From: Allochromatium vinosum DSM 180
GTDB taxonomy: Bacteria; Pseudomonadota; Gammaproteobacteria; Chromatiales; Chromatiaceae
Length of the DNA stretch: 64,000 nt
Assembly (NCBI RefSeq): GCF_000025485.1
Contig: NC_013851.1
Span: 1,527,154-1,591,153 of the forward strand
Direction: 5' to 3'
Each line of letters begins with the position of its first letter. Position 1 is the first letter of the stretch. The position numbers and the translations under genes are program-made. Shown here piece by piece: positions 28,932 to 37,656 of this stretch. The notes beneath the pieces are model-generated. The model made no database searches and was not told the origin of the DNA. It saw only the letters and a list, made by a program, of their open reading frames with translations.

Positions 28932-30746
28932 GTGTACCCGAAATATTTCGGGCTCAAGGAGCCCAGCTTTTCGATCGCCCCGGACCCGCACTATCTGTTC
29001 CTGAGCGACCAGCATCGGGAGGCGCTCGCGCATCTGCTCTATGGCGCCAACGAGAGCGGCGGCTTCGTGCTCCTGACCGGCGAGGTCGGCACCGGCAAGA
29101 CCACGGTCTGCCGCGCCTTTCTGGAGCAGTTGCCCGAGGGGGTCGACGTGGCGCTCGTCCTCAATCCGGTCCAGTCGCCCAACGAACTCCTGACCAACAT
29201 CTGCGAGGAGTTTCGCATCGAGCTGCCGCACGGCCGGCGCTCCAACAAGGTTCTGATCGACGCGCTCAACGGCTTTCTGCTGCACGCCTATGCCAATGGC
29301 CGCCGGCCGCTGCTCATCATCGACGAGGCGCAGAACCTGCCGCGTCAGGCGCTCGAACAGATCCGCCTGCTGACCAATCTGGAGACCACCAAGCACAAGC
29401 TGCTCCAGATCTTTCTGATCGGCCAGCCCGAACTGCGCCGCCTGCTGGAGACCCAGTCACTGCGTCAGCTCGATCAGCGCATCACGGCGCGCTTCCATCT
29501 CACGCCGCTCGATCTGGAGGAGACCGGCGACTACATCCGCCATCGTCTGGCGGTGGCCGGTGTCGACCGTCCGCTGTTCACGGCGCGCGCCATCCGGCGT
29601 ATCCACGAATATTCGGGCGGCATCCCGCGGGTGATCAACATCCTCTGCGACCGTGCGCTGCTCGGTGCCTGCGTGACCCGTGGCTCGCAGGTCGATCCGG
29701 ACATCGTGGCCACGGCGGCGCGCGAGGTGCGGGGTGAGGCGCTGGAGGCGATGCCGCCGCGCTCGCCCGGACGACTGGTGCTGATTGCGGTGGCCTCGTT
29801 CCTGGTGGCGACCCTGGTCGGCTTGCTGGCGCAGACGCTACTGACGCCCGAGCGGCGTGCACTCCTGGCCGGCTGGTGGTCGGGCGAGACGGCGTTCATG
29901 TCCCTGGTCGGGGCCGTCGTTCCGAGCGCGACCAGTGTGGCCGAGCCGGTCCGGATCGAGGCCTCGCCAGAGCCGGGCACGCGTTTGACGGACGCGCCCG
30001 TTTCGGAATCGCCGGTCGTCGCGGCTCCCGAGGTGCCAGGGGTTGCAGACAGCGCGACGGCGCCGGAGACACCCGCCGTGCCGGAGCAATCCGCAGACGA
30101 GGCCCCGGTATCGATCACGTCGCTGGCACTGTCCGAGTCCGAGGCCATGCGCGTGCTGTTGCGCCGCTGGGGGCTGGATCTGAAGACGATCGGCGCCGGC
30201 GATCCCTGCGCACACATCCGTCCGTTCGGTCTGGGGTGCGAGTCCGAGCAGGGGCGCCTGAGTCATGTACGCTTTTTCAATCTGCCGGCCCTGCTGCGTC
30301 TGGCCGACCGGGACGGCACAGCGCGCTATCTGGTGCTGAGCGAGCTGGACGTCACCGAGGCCACGCTCGATCGGCCCGATGGCCGGACGCGCGTGCCCGT
30401 GTCCGAACTGGAATCGGTCTGGAGCGGCGACTATCGTCTGGTCTGGCAGCTGCCGCCGGGCGGTTCGACCCTGATCCGTCCGGGCGCGGTCGGCGAGGAG
30501 GTGCGCTGGCTGCGCGATCTGGTGTCGCGGGTACCGGGGCTGGCCAGTCTGCCCGGACCGGCCGACCGCTATGATGTGACGCTGGAGAGCGCGCTGCGCG
30601 CCTTCCAGGCGTCCAAGGGGCTGACGGCCGATGGGGTCGCCGGCCCGCGGACCTTCATCGCGCTCTATCAGGCGATCGGTCTGGATGGGATTCCCCGGCT
30701 CGATGAAACCCTGGCGACCACGGCGTCCATGGAGGTCTTGCCATGA
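28932..30746 (+). CDS. gspA: GspA/ExeA-type secretion ATPase with peptidoglycan-binding domain
   Basis: Helps insert and assemble the type II secretin through the cell wall, with GspB. The 604-residue product starts at GTG (VYPKYFGLKEPSFSIAPDP, the ExeA opening). It has an AAA-type ATPase domain with Walker A GEVGTGKTT (from residue 50) and Walker B LLIIDEAQNL, a membrane helix (about 278-300), a Pro/Glu/Val-rich periplasmic spacer and a C-terminal peptidoglycan-binding domain (ALRAFQASKGLTADGVAGPRTFIALYQ). The ATGA overlap with gspB supports the pair. Other gsp genes are not in the window. Confidence 0.9.
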   Translation: MYPKYFGLKEPSFSIAPDPHYLFLSDQHREALAHLLYGANESGGFVLLTGEVGTGKTTVCRAFLEQLPEGVDVALVLNPVQSPNELLTNICEEFRIELPHGRRSNKVLIDALNGFLLHAYANGRRPLLIIDEAQNLPRQALEQIRLLTNLETTKHKLLQIFLIGQPELRRLLETQSLRQLDQRITARFHLTPLDLEETGDYIRHRLAVAGVDRPLFTARAIRRIHEYSGGIPRVINILCDRALLGACVTRGSQVDPDIVATAAREVRGEALEAMPPRSPGRLVLIAVASFLVATLVGLLAQTLLTPERRALLAGWWSGETAFMSLVGAVVPSATSVAEPVRIEASPEPGTRLTDAPVSESPVVAAPEVPGVADSATAPETPAVPEQSADEAPVSITSLALSESEAMRVLLRRWGLDLKTIGAGDPCAHIRPFGLGCESEQGRLSHVRFFNLPALLRLADRDGTARYLVLSELDVTEATLDRPDGRTRVPVSELESVWSGDYRLVWQLPPGGSTLIRPGAVGEEVRWLRDLVSRVPGLASLPGPADRYDVTLESALRAFQASKGLTADGVAGPRTFIALYQAIGLDGIPRLDETLATTASMEVLP

Positions 30747-31306
30747 GCTATATCCTGGAAGCGCTCAAGAAATCCCAGCAGGAGCGCGGACTCGGTCAGG
30801 TGCCGACCCTGGACGCCAGCGGTCTGTTCGTCGAGGATCGCGAACCCAGGGTGACGCATCATTGGGCGCTGCTCGCCGTCGGGCTGGCCGCCCTGGCGGT
30901 GGTGATCGCGCTCTATGCGGCGTTCCGGGGAACCCGGCCCGTACCCATGACGACGCTGGAGGTACCCAGGGTCGACCCGGCGCCCATGATTCAGCCGTTG
31001 ACCGCCCAGCCGCCGCCGGCTGTTACCGAGGCGCCTGTGGCCGAACCCATCGCCAGACCCCTGGTCGAACCGCCACCGCCCAAACCGGCGCCGTCACGGC
31101 CGAACGCGCCGACGAGTCAGACCGCCGCCCCGGACGCCGATCCCGACTGGGAGCACAACCTGCTGCGTCAACTGGAGGCCGAGCAGGCCGCGATGAACGC
31201 CGCGCGTGAGGTCCTGGAGGAAGCGCCGCGCGTACTGCCCGTGCCCGAGGATCTGGTCGAGGACATCAGGGCGTTCAAGCAGCAGTTGCAACGCGAGCGG
31301 GAGTGA
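30743..31306 (+). CDS. gspB: General secretion pathway protein GspB
   Basis: Inner-membrane partner of GspA. The opening MSYILEALKKSQQERGLGQVP is diagnostic of GspB-type proteins; a single membrane helix follows (about 38-58), then a Pro-rich periplasmic linker and a small C-terminal helical domain. At 187 residues it is shorter than ExeB-like proteins that carry a folded C-terminal GspB/C domain, so it may lack that part. It overlaps gspA by four bases and is followed by mgtE after four bases. Confidence 0.82.
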   Translation: MSYILEALKKSQQERGLGQVPTLDASGLFVEDREPRVTHHWALLAVGLAALAVVIALYAAFRGTRPVPMTTLEVPRVDPAPMIQPLTAQPPPAVTEAPVAEPIARPLVEPPPPKPAPSRPNAPTSQTAAPDADPDWEHNLLRQLEAEQAAMNAAREVLEEAPRVLPVPEDLVEDIRAFKQQLQRERE

Positions 31307-31310
31307 TGAG

Positions 31311-32753
31311 ATGACCGAGCCAATGCCCCGCGATTCAGACGTTCTGCAACGCCATCTGCGCGATATCCGTGAGCTGCTCTCGCGTCAGCGTCTGGTCGAG
31401 GATCTGATGCATCGCCAGCACAGCTCGCATCAGGATCTGGTCGATTCCATCACCCACCGTCAGACCATCGGCTGGCTCAGGCGCAAGCTCGACCGGCTGC
31501 ATCCGGCCGACATCGCGCACATCCTGGAGGCGCTGCCGCGCGATCAGCGTCAGCTGGTGTGGGATCTGGTGCGCTCGGACAAGGACGGCGAGATCCTGCT
31601 GGAGGTCTCGGACGCGGTGCGTCCGTCGCTGATCGAGACCATGGACAGCAACGAGATCCGCGCGGCGGCCGAGTCGCTCGATGCCGACGAGCTGGCGGAT
31701 CTGGCGCCCGATCTGCCGCCCGAGGTGGTGGAGGATGTGCTCGAAGCGCTCGATCAGGAGGAGCGCGAGCATGTGCGCGCGGCCATGTCCTATCCGGAGG
31801 ACACGGTCGGGGCGCTGATGGACTTCGACATGGTCACGGTGCGCGAGGACGTGACGCTGGAGGTGGTGCTGCGCTATCTGCGCCGGTTCGAGGAGCTGCC
31901 GGATCACACCGACAAGCTGTTCGTCGTCGATCGCGAGGAGCGTCTGCGCGGCATCCTGACGCTGGAGTCGTTGCTGATCAACGACCCGGAGCGGCTCGTC
32001 TCGGAGGTCATGAAATCCAAGTCGCTGGTCACGTTCGCGCCCGAGGACGATGCCGATGAAGCGGCGGCGGCCTTCGAGCGTTACGACCTGATCTCGGTGC
32101 CTGTGGTCGATGGCGAGCGGCGGGTCATCGCGCGGGTCACGGTGGCGGATATGGTCGACCGGATTCGCGAGGAGTCGGAGGCCGAGATTCTGAGTCAGGC
32201 CGGTCTGCGCGAGGAGGAGGACATCTTCGCGCCCATCGCGCGTTCGCTGCGCAATCGCTGGGCCTGGCTGGCGATCAATCTGGTGACGGCCTTCGTCGCC
32301 TCGCGGGTGATCGATCTGTTCGAGGATTCGATCGCGCAGTTGGTGGCGCTGGCGGCGTTGATGCCGATCGTGGCAGGGATCGGGGGGAATGCGGGCAATC
32401 AGACGATTACGATGATCGTGCGCGCCATTGCGATGGGGCAGGTCGAGCCGTCGGCGGTGTGGCGTCTGTTGGGCAAGGAGGTCGGTGTGGCGCTGATCAA
32501 TGGCTTGGTGTGGGGCGGGGTGGTCGGCGGGATCGTCTGGGCGCTCTATGGGAGTTGGAAGCTGGGGGTGGTCATGACGGGGGCGATGACGCTCAATCTG
32601 CTGCTGGCGGCTACGGCTGGGGTCGTGATACCGCTCGTTCGTCAGCGGTTCGGGCGCGATCCGGCGCTCGGTGGCTCGGTGATGATCACGGCGCTGACCG
32701 ATTCGGGGGGGTTCTTCATCTTTCTGGGGTTGGCGACGCTGTTTCTGCTCTGA
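31311..32753 (+). CDS. mgtE: Magnesium transporter MgtE
   Basis: Mg2+ channel gated by intracellular Mg2+. The 480-residue product has the superhelical N-domain (LHPADIAHILEALPRDQR), two CBS domains (YPEDTVGALMDFDMVTVRED ; VVDGERRVIARVTVADM) and five membrane helices, with the pore signature IVAGIGGNAGNQ (about 353-364). The ATG at 31311 gives the standard start; a longer frame back to 31206 runs inside gspB. Codon use in the last 400 bases shifts towards G/T-ending codons compared with the 5' part. Confidence 0.93.
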   Translation: MTEPMPRDSDVLQRHLRDIRELLSRQRLVEDLMHRQHSSHQDLVDSITHRQTIGWLRRKLDRLHPADIAHILEALPRDQRQLVWDLVRSDKDGEILLEVSDAVRPSLIETMDSNEIRAAAESLDADELADLAPDLPPEVVEDVLEALDQEEREHVRAAMSYPEDTVGALMDFDMVTVREDVTLEVVLRYLRRFEELPDHTDKLFVVDREERLRGILTLESLLINDPERLVSEVMKSKSLVTFAPEDDADEAAAAFERYDLISVPVVDGERRVIARVTVADMVDRIREESEAEILSQAGLREEEDIFAPIARSLRNRWAWLAINLVTAFVASRVIDLFEDSIAQLVALAALMPIVAGIGGNAGNQTITMIVRAIAMGQVEPSAVWRLLGKEVGVALINGLVWGGVVGGIVWALYGSWKLGVVMTGAMTLNLLLAATAGVVIPLVRQRFGRDPALGGSVMITALTDSGGFFIFLGLATLFLL

Positions 32754-32806
32754 GTCGGGAGTTTGGCTGTCGACTCGGGGGGCGCACGGCGGGTTGTCTG
32801 CTGGGG

Positions 32807-32914
32807 GAGCGGGTCGGGTAACGGCTGTCGGGGGACGCCGTGAATCCATCCCTGGAGGCTTGACGACCGCATCCATGCGGTCGACACCCCCGTCAGCCGC
32901 CACCCGACCCGCTC
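32807..32914. repeat. 108-bp palindromic intergenic element
   Basis: The ends GAGCGGGTCGGGT (32807-32819) and ACCCGACCCGCTC (32902-32914) are perfect complements. Inside are further matching arms (CGGCTG with CAGCCG, CGGGGG with CCCCCG) and a perfect 9-bp stem CGACCGCAT / ATGCGGTCG at 32864-32883. The whole can fold into one long hairpin. The inner GCCGTGAATCCATCCCTGG-type core resembles interspersed REP-like sequences of other gammaproteobacteria. It lies between converging genes. Confidence 0.65.
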
Positions 32915-32960
32915 GGCGGGCGTCGTGGCGGCTGTTGGGGGAGGACGCTGTGCGGCTTGG

Positions 32961-33446
32961 TCAGACGATCTCGGCCTTTTCGATGACCACGTCTTCCATG
33001 GGGACGTCCTGGTGCCCGGCGCGGCTGCCGGTGCGCACGCCCTTGATGGCCTCGACCGTTTCCATGCCCTCGACCACGCGCCCGAAGACGCAGTAGCCCC
33101 AGCCGTCCTGACCGGGGTAGTCGAGGAAGTCGTTGTTGGAGACGTTGATGAAGAACTGGGAGGTCGCCGAGTGCGGCTGCATGGTGCGCGCCATGGCGAT
33201 GGTGCCGGTCTGGTTCTTGAGTCCGTTCTTGGCCTCGTTCTCGATCGGGGCGCGCGTGGGCTTCTGGCTGAAGTCCGGGTTCATGCCGCCGCCCTGGATC
33301 ATGAAGCCGTCGATGACGCGGTGGAAGAGGGTGCCGTCATAGTGACCGTCACGGACGTACTGCTCGAAGTTGGCGCAGGTCTTGGGCGCCTTCTCGGCGT
33401 CGAGTTCGATCAGGATGTCGCCGTGGTTGGTGGTCAGTTTGATCAT
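32961..33446 (-). CDS. ppiB: Cyclophilin-type peptidyl-prolyl isomerase B
   Basis: Cytoplasmic prolyl isomerase, 161 residues with no signal peptide. Active-site segments are intact: [13 protein letters not shown] (catalytic Arg and Phe), [17 protein letters not shown] and [12 protein letters not shown]. The order and length match PpiB. It converges with mgtE across the palindromic element and is followed upstream by a 111-base gap to cbbR. Confidence 0.95.
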   Translation of the reverse strand: MIKLTTNHGDILIELDAEKAPKTCANFEQYVRDGHYDGTLFHRVIDGFMIQGGGMNPDFSQKPTRAPIENEAKNGLKNQTGTIAMARTMQPHSATSQFFINVSNNDFLDYPGQDGWGYCVFGRVVEGMETVEAIKGVRTGSRAGHQDVPMEDVVIEKAEIV

Positions 33447-33557
33447 TCGGGTGTTGCTCCGAGTGGGGGTTGATGACGGCTCGGGTCGAGCGCGCCCTGG
33501 TTCATTGAATGTCGGTGCATGGTAAGGAGTTTGGCGCGAGCCGGAAAGGTGCGAAGG

Positions 33558-34481
33558 CTAAACCGCCTGGATCACCCGAGTCGGCAGTGCGATCCGCGCC
33601 GCTTCGCTCAGCACGAATTCGCGAAAGGCGCCGGCCGCCGGCGAGAGCCGCTTGCCGCGCCGGTAGACCAGATACCACTGACGCCGGTCCGGAAACCCCT
33701 CGACGTCCAGCGTCACCAGCCGCCGCGTCTCCAGTTCCAGTTCGATGGTGTGCAGCGAGACCACGCTCAGCCCCAGCCCCGAGCGCACCGCCTGCTTGAC
33801 CGCCTCGTTGCGTGTCATCTGCATCCCGTGGCGGATCGTCTGGCCGCGTTCGCTGAAGAAGCGCTCCATCGCCTGCCGGGTGCCTGAGCCTTCCTCGCGC
33901 ATCACAAAGGTCTCTTCGGCCAGGCGTGCCAGCGAAATGGCCCGCTCGCCGGCCAGCGGATGATCCGGCGGGGCGATCACCACCAGCGGATTGTCCATGA
34001 AGGCTTCGGCCTCGACCTCGACATTGCGCGGCGGCACGCCCATGAGCACCAGGTCGACCGAGTTGCTGTCGAGCATCTGCACCAGGCTCTCGCGATTGGT
34101 CACATCGAGCCGCAGCCCGATCCCCGAATGGCGTTGCTGGAAGATGGCCATCAGACGCGGTGCGAAGTAGTTGACCGTGCTGGCCACGGCGATGCGCAGA
34201 CTGCCCCGGCTGACACCCTTGAGCGACTCCAGCACCTCTTCCATCTCGCGCAGTGACTGGCCGATGGCGCGACTGTAGTGGAACACCTCGCGTCCGGCCT
34301 CGGTGAGGACGACCTGTTTGCCCAAGCGCTCGAACAGCGACAACCCGATCTCGTCCTCCAGTTGACGCACCTGCATCGACACCGCCGGCTGGCTCAGATG
34401 CAGCTCCTCGGCCGCGCGCGTGTAGCTGTTGTGGCGCGCGACGGCTTCGAAGACCCGCAGTTGGCGCAGTGAGACATGCAT
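33558..34481 (-). CDS. cbbR: LysR-type regulator CbbR of the RubisCO operon
   Basis: A 307-residue LysR-type transcription factor: winged helix-turn-helix (LRQLRVFEAVARHNSYTRAAEELHLS ... QPAVSMQVRQLEDEIGL) and a C-terminal effector-binding domain. It is divergent from rbcL, the classic position for CbbR, and is expected to activate the operon in response to a metabolite signal such as RuBP or NADPH. Palindromic LysR-type sites lie in the shared gap. Orthology is from context and overall pattern. Confidence 0.9.
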   Translation of the reverse strand: MHVSLRQLRVFEAVARHNSYTRAAEELHLSQPAVSMQVRQLEDEIGLSLFERLGKQVVLTEAGREVFHYSRAIGQSLREMEEVLESLKGVSRGSLRIAVASTVNYFAPRLMAIFQQRHSGIGLRLDVTNRESLVQMLDSNSVDLVLMGVPPRNVEVEAEAFMDNPLVVIAPPDHPLAGERAISLARLAEETFVMREEGSGTRQAMERFFSERGQTIRHGMQMTRNEAVKQAVRSGLGLSVVSLHTIELELETRRLVTLDVEGFPDRRQWYLVYRRGKRLSPAAGAFREFVLSEAARIALPTRVIQAV

Positions 34482-34538
34482 GGTGGTGGAAGGCTCGTCA
34501 GACGATCGGGATAGACAAACGCAATGGAATCGATTGAG

Positions 34539-34574
34539 GCATAGATCATAAGCTATGCGTTATATCTAGCATAA
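34539..34574. promoter_or_regulatory. LysR-type (CbbR) binding-site pair between cbbR and rbcL
   Basis: GCATAG (34539-34544) and CTATGC (34553-34558) form an inverted repeat with the T-N11-A form of LysR-type sites. A second dyad, TTAT-ATCTAGC-ATAA, spans 34560-34574. Both lie in an AT-rich pocket of the 227-base gap between divergent cbbR and rbcL, about 135-170 bases before the rbcL start. Use by CbbR is inferred from position. Confidence 0.6.
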
Positions 34575-34708
34575 GCAATATTTAGTAGTAATTATGTGGT
34601 TTCTTGCTAATAATCGCACTCAGGTTTCGACCAGAGCAGATAGTCGGGCGCCAAGGCGCCGGTCGATCCGGACCTCACCACAGAAACTAATCCAGAGGAC
34701 GATCCAGA

Positions 34709-36127
34709 ATGGCTAAGACGTACAGCGCGGGCGTGAAAGAGTACCGCGAGACCTATTGGATGCCCAACTACACTCCGAAGGACACGGACATCCTGGCCTG
34801 CTTCAAGATCACCCCGCAGGCGGGCGTTCCGCGCGAAGAGGCCGCTGCGGCCGTCGCCGCCGAATCCTCGACCGGCACCTGGACCACGGTCTGGACCGAC
34901 CTGCTGACCGACCTGGATTACTACAAGGGCCGCGCCTACGCCATCGAGGACGTGCCGGGCGACGACACCTGCTTCTATGCCTTCATCGCCTATCCGATCG
35001 ATCTGTTCGAGGAAGGCTCGGTCGTCAACGTCTTCACCTCGCTCGTCGGCAACGTGTTCGGCTTCAAGGCCGTGCGCGCCCTGCGTCTGGAGGACGTCCG
35101 CTTCCCGATCGCCTATGTCATGACCTGCAACGGCCCGCCGCACGGCATCCAGGTCGAGCGCGACATCATGAACAAGTACGGTCGTCCGATGCTCGGCTGC
35201 ACCATCAAGCCCAAGCTGGGTCTGTCGGCCAAGAACTATGGTCGTGCGGTCTACGAGTGTCTGCGCGGCGGTCTGGACTTCACCAAGGACGACGAGAACG
35301 TCAACTCGCAGCCCTTCATGCGCTGGCGCCAGCGGTTCGACTTCGTCATGGACGCCATCGACAAGGCCGAGCGCGAGACCGGCGAGCGCAAGGGTCACTA
35401 TCTGAACGTGACCGCGCCGACCCCGGAAGAGATGTACAAGCGTGCCGAGTACGCCAAGGAGATCGGCGCCCCGATCATCATGCACGACTACATCACAGGC
35501 GGTTTCTGCGCCAACACGGGTCTGGCCCAGTGGTGCCGTGACAACGGCGTGCTGCTGCACATCCACCGCGCCATGCACGCCGTGCTCGACCGCAATCCGC
35601 ACCACGGCATCCACTTCCGCGTCCTGACCAAGATCCTGCGTCTGTCGGGCGGCGACCACCTGCACACCGGCACCGTGGTCGGCAAGCTGGAAGGCGACCG
35701 CGCCTCCACCCTGGGCTGGATCGACCTGCTGCGTGAGTCCTACATCAAGGAAGACCGTTCGCGCGGTCTCTTCTTCGATCAGGATTGGGGTTCGATGCCC
35801 GGCGCCTTCGCCGTCGCCTCCGGTGGTATCCACGTCTGGCACATGCCGGCGCTCGTGACCATCTTCGGTGACGACTCGGTGCTCCAGTTCGGCGGCGGCA
35901 CCCTGGGTCATCCCTGGGGCAACGCGGCCGGCGCCTGCGCCAACCGTGTCGCGCTCGAAGCCTGCGTCGAAGCGCGCAACCAGGGCGTCGCGATCGAGAA
36001 GGAAGGCAAGGACGTGCTCACCAAGGCGGCGGCTTCCAGCCCCGAGCTCAAGATCGCCATGGAGACCTGGAAAGAGATCAAGTTTGAGTTTGACACCGTG
36101 GACAAGTTGGATATCGCCCATAAATGA
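34709..36127 (+). CDS. rbcL: RubisCO large subunit, form I (non-carboxysomal IA-like)
   Basis: Fixes CO2 on ribulose 1,5-bisphosphate in the Calvin cycle. The 472-residue product has all key parts: [11 protein letters not shown] (catalytic lysine), the carbamylated lysine in [16 protein letters not shown] (K193), HIHRAMHA, and the loop 6 lysine in GTVVGKLEG (K326). AGAGGA precedes the ATG. The last 15 codons are unusually AT-rich (TTT, TTG, GAT, CAT, AAA) for this highly expressed gene, and a second, GC-richer copy of the last 12 codons lies 26 bases after the stop. Followed by rbcS. Confidence 0.98.
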   Translation: MAKTYSAGVKEYRETYWMPNYTPKDTDILACFKITPQAGVPREEAAAAVAAESSTGTWTTVWTDLLTDLDYYKGRAYAIEDVPGDDTCFYAFIAYPIDLFEEGSVVNVFTSLVGNVFGFKAVRALRLEDVRFPIAYVMTCNGPPHGIQVERDIMNKYGRPMLGCTIKPKLGLSAKNYGRAVYECLRGGLDFTKDDENVNSQPFMRWRQRFDFVMDAIDKAERETGERKGHYLNVTAPTPEEMYKRAEYAKEIGAPIIMHDYITGGFCANTGLAQWCRDNGVLLHIHRAMHAVLDRNPHHGIHFRVLTKILRLSGGDHLHTGTVVGKLEGDRASTLGWIDLLRESYIKEDRSRGLFFDQDWGSMPGAFAVASGGIHVWHMPALVTIFGDDSVLQFGGGTLGHPWGNAAGACANRVALEACVEARNQGVAIEKEGKDVLTKAAASSPELKIAMETWKEIKFEFDTVDKLDIAHK

Positions 36128-36153
36128 TTGATTTCATAGGCGCGGATTGAAAC

Positions 36154-36189
36154 GATACCGTCGATAAGCTGGACGTGGCCCACAAGTAA
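36154..36189 (+). repeat. Displaced second copy of the rbcL 3' end
   Basis: These 36 bases translate to [11 protein letters not shown] plus stop, against [11 protein letters not shown] plus stop at the real rbcL end (36092-36127). The two copies differ at about ten positions, nearly all third codon positions. The displaced copy uses GC-rich codons (CTG, GAC, GTG, CAC, AAG) like the rest of rbcL, whereas the in-frame copy is AT-rich. It is not attached to any start codon, so it is a relic in the rbcL-rbcS gap. Confidence 0.85.
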
Positions 36190-36304
36190 GACCAGGGTGA
36201 CGCCGGAACCGCATCGACCATCATCGATGCGGTTCCCCTCCACGCCAATCCGACACCATCCAACCATCGAACCACGAACAAACCAGATTTCGGAGCATCA
36301 CACC

Positions 36305-36661
36305 ATGAGCGAAATGCAGGATTACAGTTCCAGCCTCGAAGACGTCAACAGCCGCAAGTTCGAGACCTTCTCCTACCTGCCGGCGATGGATGCCGACCGC
36401 ATCCGCAAGCAGGTCGAGTACATCGTCTCCAAGGGCTGGAACCCGGCCATCGAGCACACCGAGCCGGAAAACGCCTTCGATCACTACTGGTACATGTGGA
36501 AGCTGCCGATGTTCGGCGAGACCGACATCGACACCATCCTCAAGGAGGCCGAAGCCTGCCACAAGGCGCACCCCAACAATCACGTGCGTCTGATCGGCTT
36601 CGACAACTATGCCCAGTCCAAGGGCGCCGAGATGGTGGTCTATCGCGGCAAGCCGGTCTGA
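36305..36661 (+). CDS. rbcS: RubisCO small subunit
   Basis: Caps the large-subunit octamer. The 118-residue protein begins [13 protein letters not shown] at the ATG at 36305, with GGAG ten bases ahead; the longer frame from 36197 reads through the intergenic region. Typical segments are [48 protein letters not shown] and [15 protein letters not shown]. Two hairpins follow, separating rbcLS from cbbQO. Confidence 0.97.
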
Positions 36662-36672
36662 GCGACCACGTA

Positions 36673-36704
36673 GGCAGGGTTCACCCGACACGGCGGACCC
36701 TGCC
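36673..36704 (+). terminator. First hairpin downstream of rbcS
   Basis: GGCAGGGT (36673-36680) and ACCCTGCC (36697-36704) are perfect complements around a 16-base loop, starting 11 bases after the rbcS stop. It has no T-tract and may act as an mRNA-stabilising or attenuating structure. Confidence 0.45.
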
Positions 36705-36727
36705 ACCCGCCAGCGGCTTTACACACG

Positions 36728-36767
36728 AGCCCCTGCTTCCTCATCGAAGGGGCAGGGGCTTCGTTTT
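36728..36767 (+). terminator. Rho-independent terminator between rbcS and cbbQ
   Basis: AGCCCCTGC (36728-36736) pairs with GCAGGGGCT (36752-36760) and is followed by TCGTTTTG. The GC-rich stem plus T-run is a good terminator; partial read-through would give low cbbQO expression relative to rbcLS. Confidence 0.7.
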
Positions 36768-36813
36768 GTCCGGGCTTCGAGCCTCGCCATCGACCCTCAA
36801 GGGGATCGCTTCC

Positions 36814-37620
36814 ATGTCAGACATCGACCGCAACCAATTCCTGATCGACCACGAGCCTTACTACCGCCCCGTGAGCAACGAGGTGGCGCTCTACGAAGCG
36901 GCCTATGCCGCGCGCATGCCGGTCATGCTCAAGGGACCGACCGGCTGCGGCAAGACGCGCTTCGTCGAGTACATGGCCTGGAAACTCGGCAAGCCGCTGA
37001 TCACCGTGGCCTGTAACGAAGACATGACCGCCTCGGATCTGGTCGGACGCTTCCTGCTCGACATCAACGGCACCAAATGGCAGGACGGCCCGCTGACGGT
37101 GGCCGCGCGCATCGGCGCCATCTGCTATCTCGACGAAGTGGTCGAGGCGCGCCAGGACACCACGGTCGTCATCCATCCGCTCACCGACCATCGGCGCAAC
37201 CTGCCGCTGGAGAAGAAAGGCGAGCTGGTGACGGCCCATCCCGATTTCCAGATCGTCATCTCCTACAACCCCAACTATCAGAGCCTGATGAAGGATCTGA
37301 AGCAGTCGACCAAGCAGCGGTTCGGCGCGCTCGACTTCGACTATCCGACCGCCGAGATCGAGACCGAGATCGTCGCCCACGAGGGCCATGTCGACAAGGC
37401 GACGGCTGAGAAGCTGGTCCAGATCGCGCATCGCAGCCGCAACCTCAAGGGCCACGGTCTCGACGAAGGCATGTCGACCCGTCTGCTGGTCTATGCCGCG
37501 CAACTGATCGGCAAGGGCGTCGAGCCGCAGGCGGCGGCGCAGATGGCGCTGGTGCGTCCGCTCACCGACGATCCCGACATGCGCGACACCCTGGACGCGG
37601 CGGTCAACACCTATTTCTGA
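36814..37620 (+). CDS. cbbQ: RubisCO activase component CbbQ (MoxR AAA+ ATPase)
   Basis: AAA+ hexamer that, with CbbO, remodels inhibited RubisCO to release tight-binding sugar phosphates. The 268-residue length is normal. Walker A is GPTGCGKT (41-48), Walker B CYLDEV (about 104-109), and the presensor region reads [15 protein letters not shown]. The ATG at 36814 has AAGGGG upstream; the longer frame to 36496 overlaps rbcS. cbbO follows 36 bases later. Confidence 0.95.
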   Translation: MSDIDRNQFLIDHEPYYRPVSNEVALYEAAYAARMPVMLKGPTGCGKTRFVEYMAWKLGKPLITVACNEDMTASDLVGRFLLDINGTKWQDGPLTVAARIGAICYLDEVVEARQDTTVVIHPLTDHRRNLPLEKKGELVTAHPDFQIVISYNPNYQSLMKDLKQSTKQRFGALDFDYPTAEIETEIVAHEGHVDKATAEKLVQIAHRSRNLKGHGLDEGMSTRLLVYAAQLIGKGVEPQAAAQMALVRPLTDDPDMRDTLDAAVNTYF

Positions 37621-37656
37621 CGGCGGCTGGACGTTGCCGGCTGGGGGCTCTTACAG

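Noticed and set aside
36154-36189. Alternative reading that rbcL continues to the second stop
   Set aside because: The TGA at 36125-36127 is in frame and the second copy is not joined to the first in frame without stops; it is a relic, not an extension.
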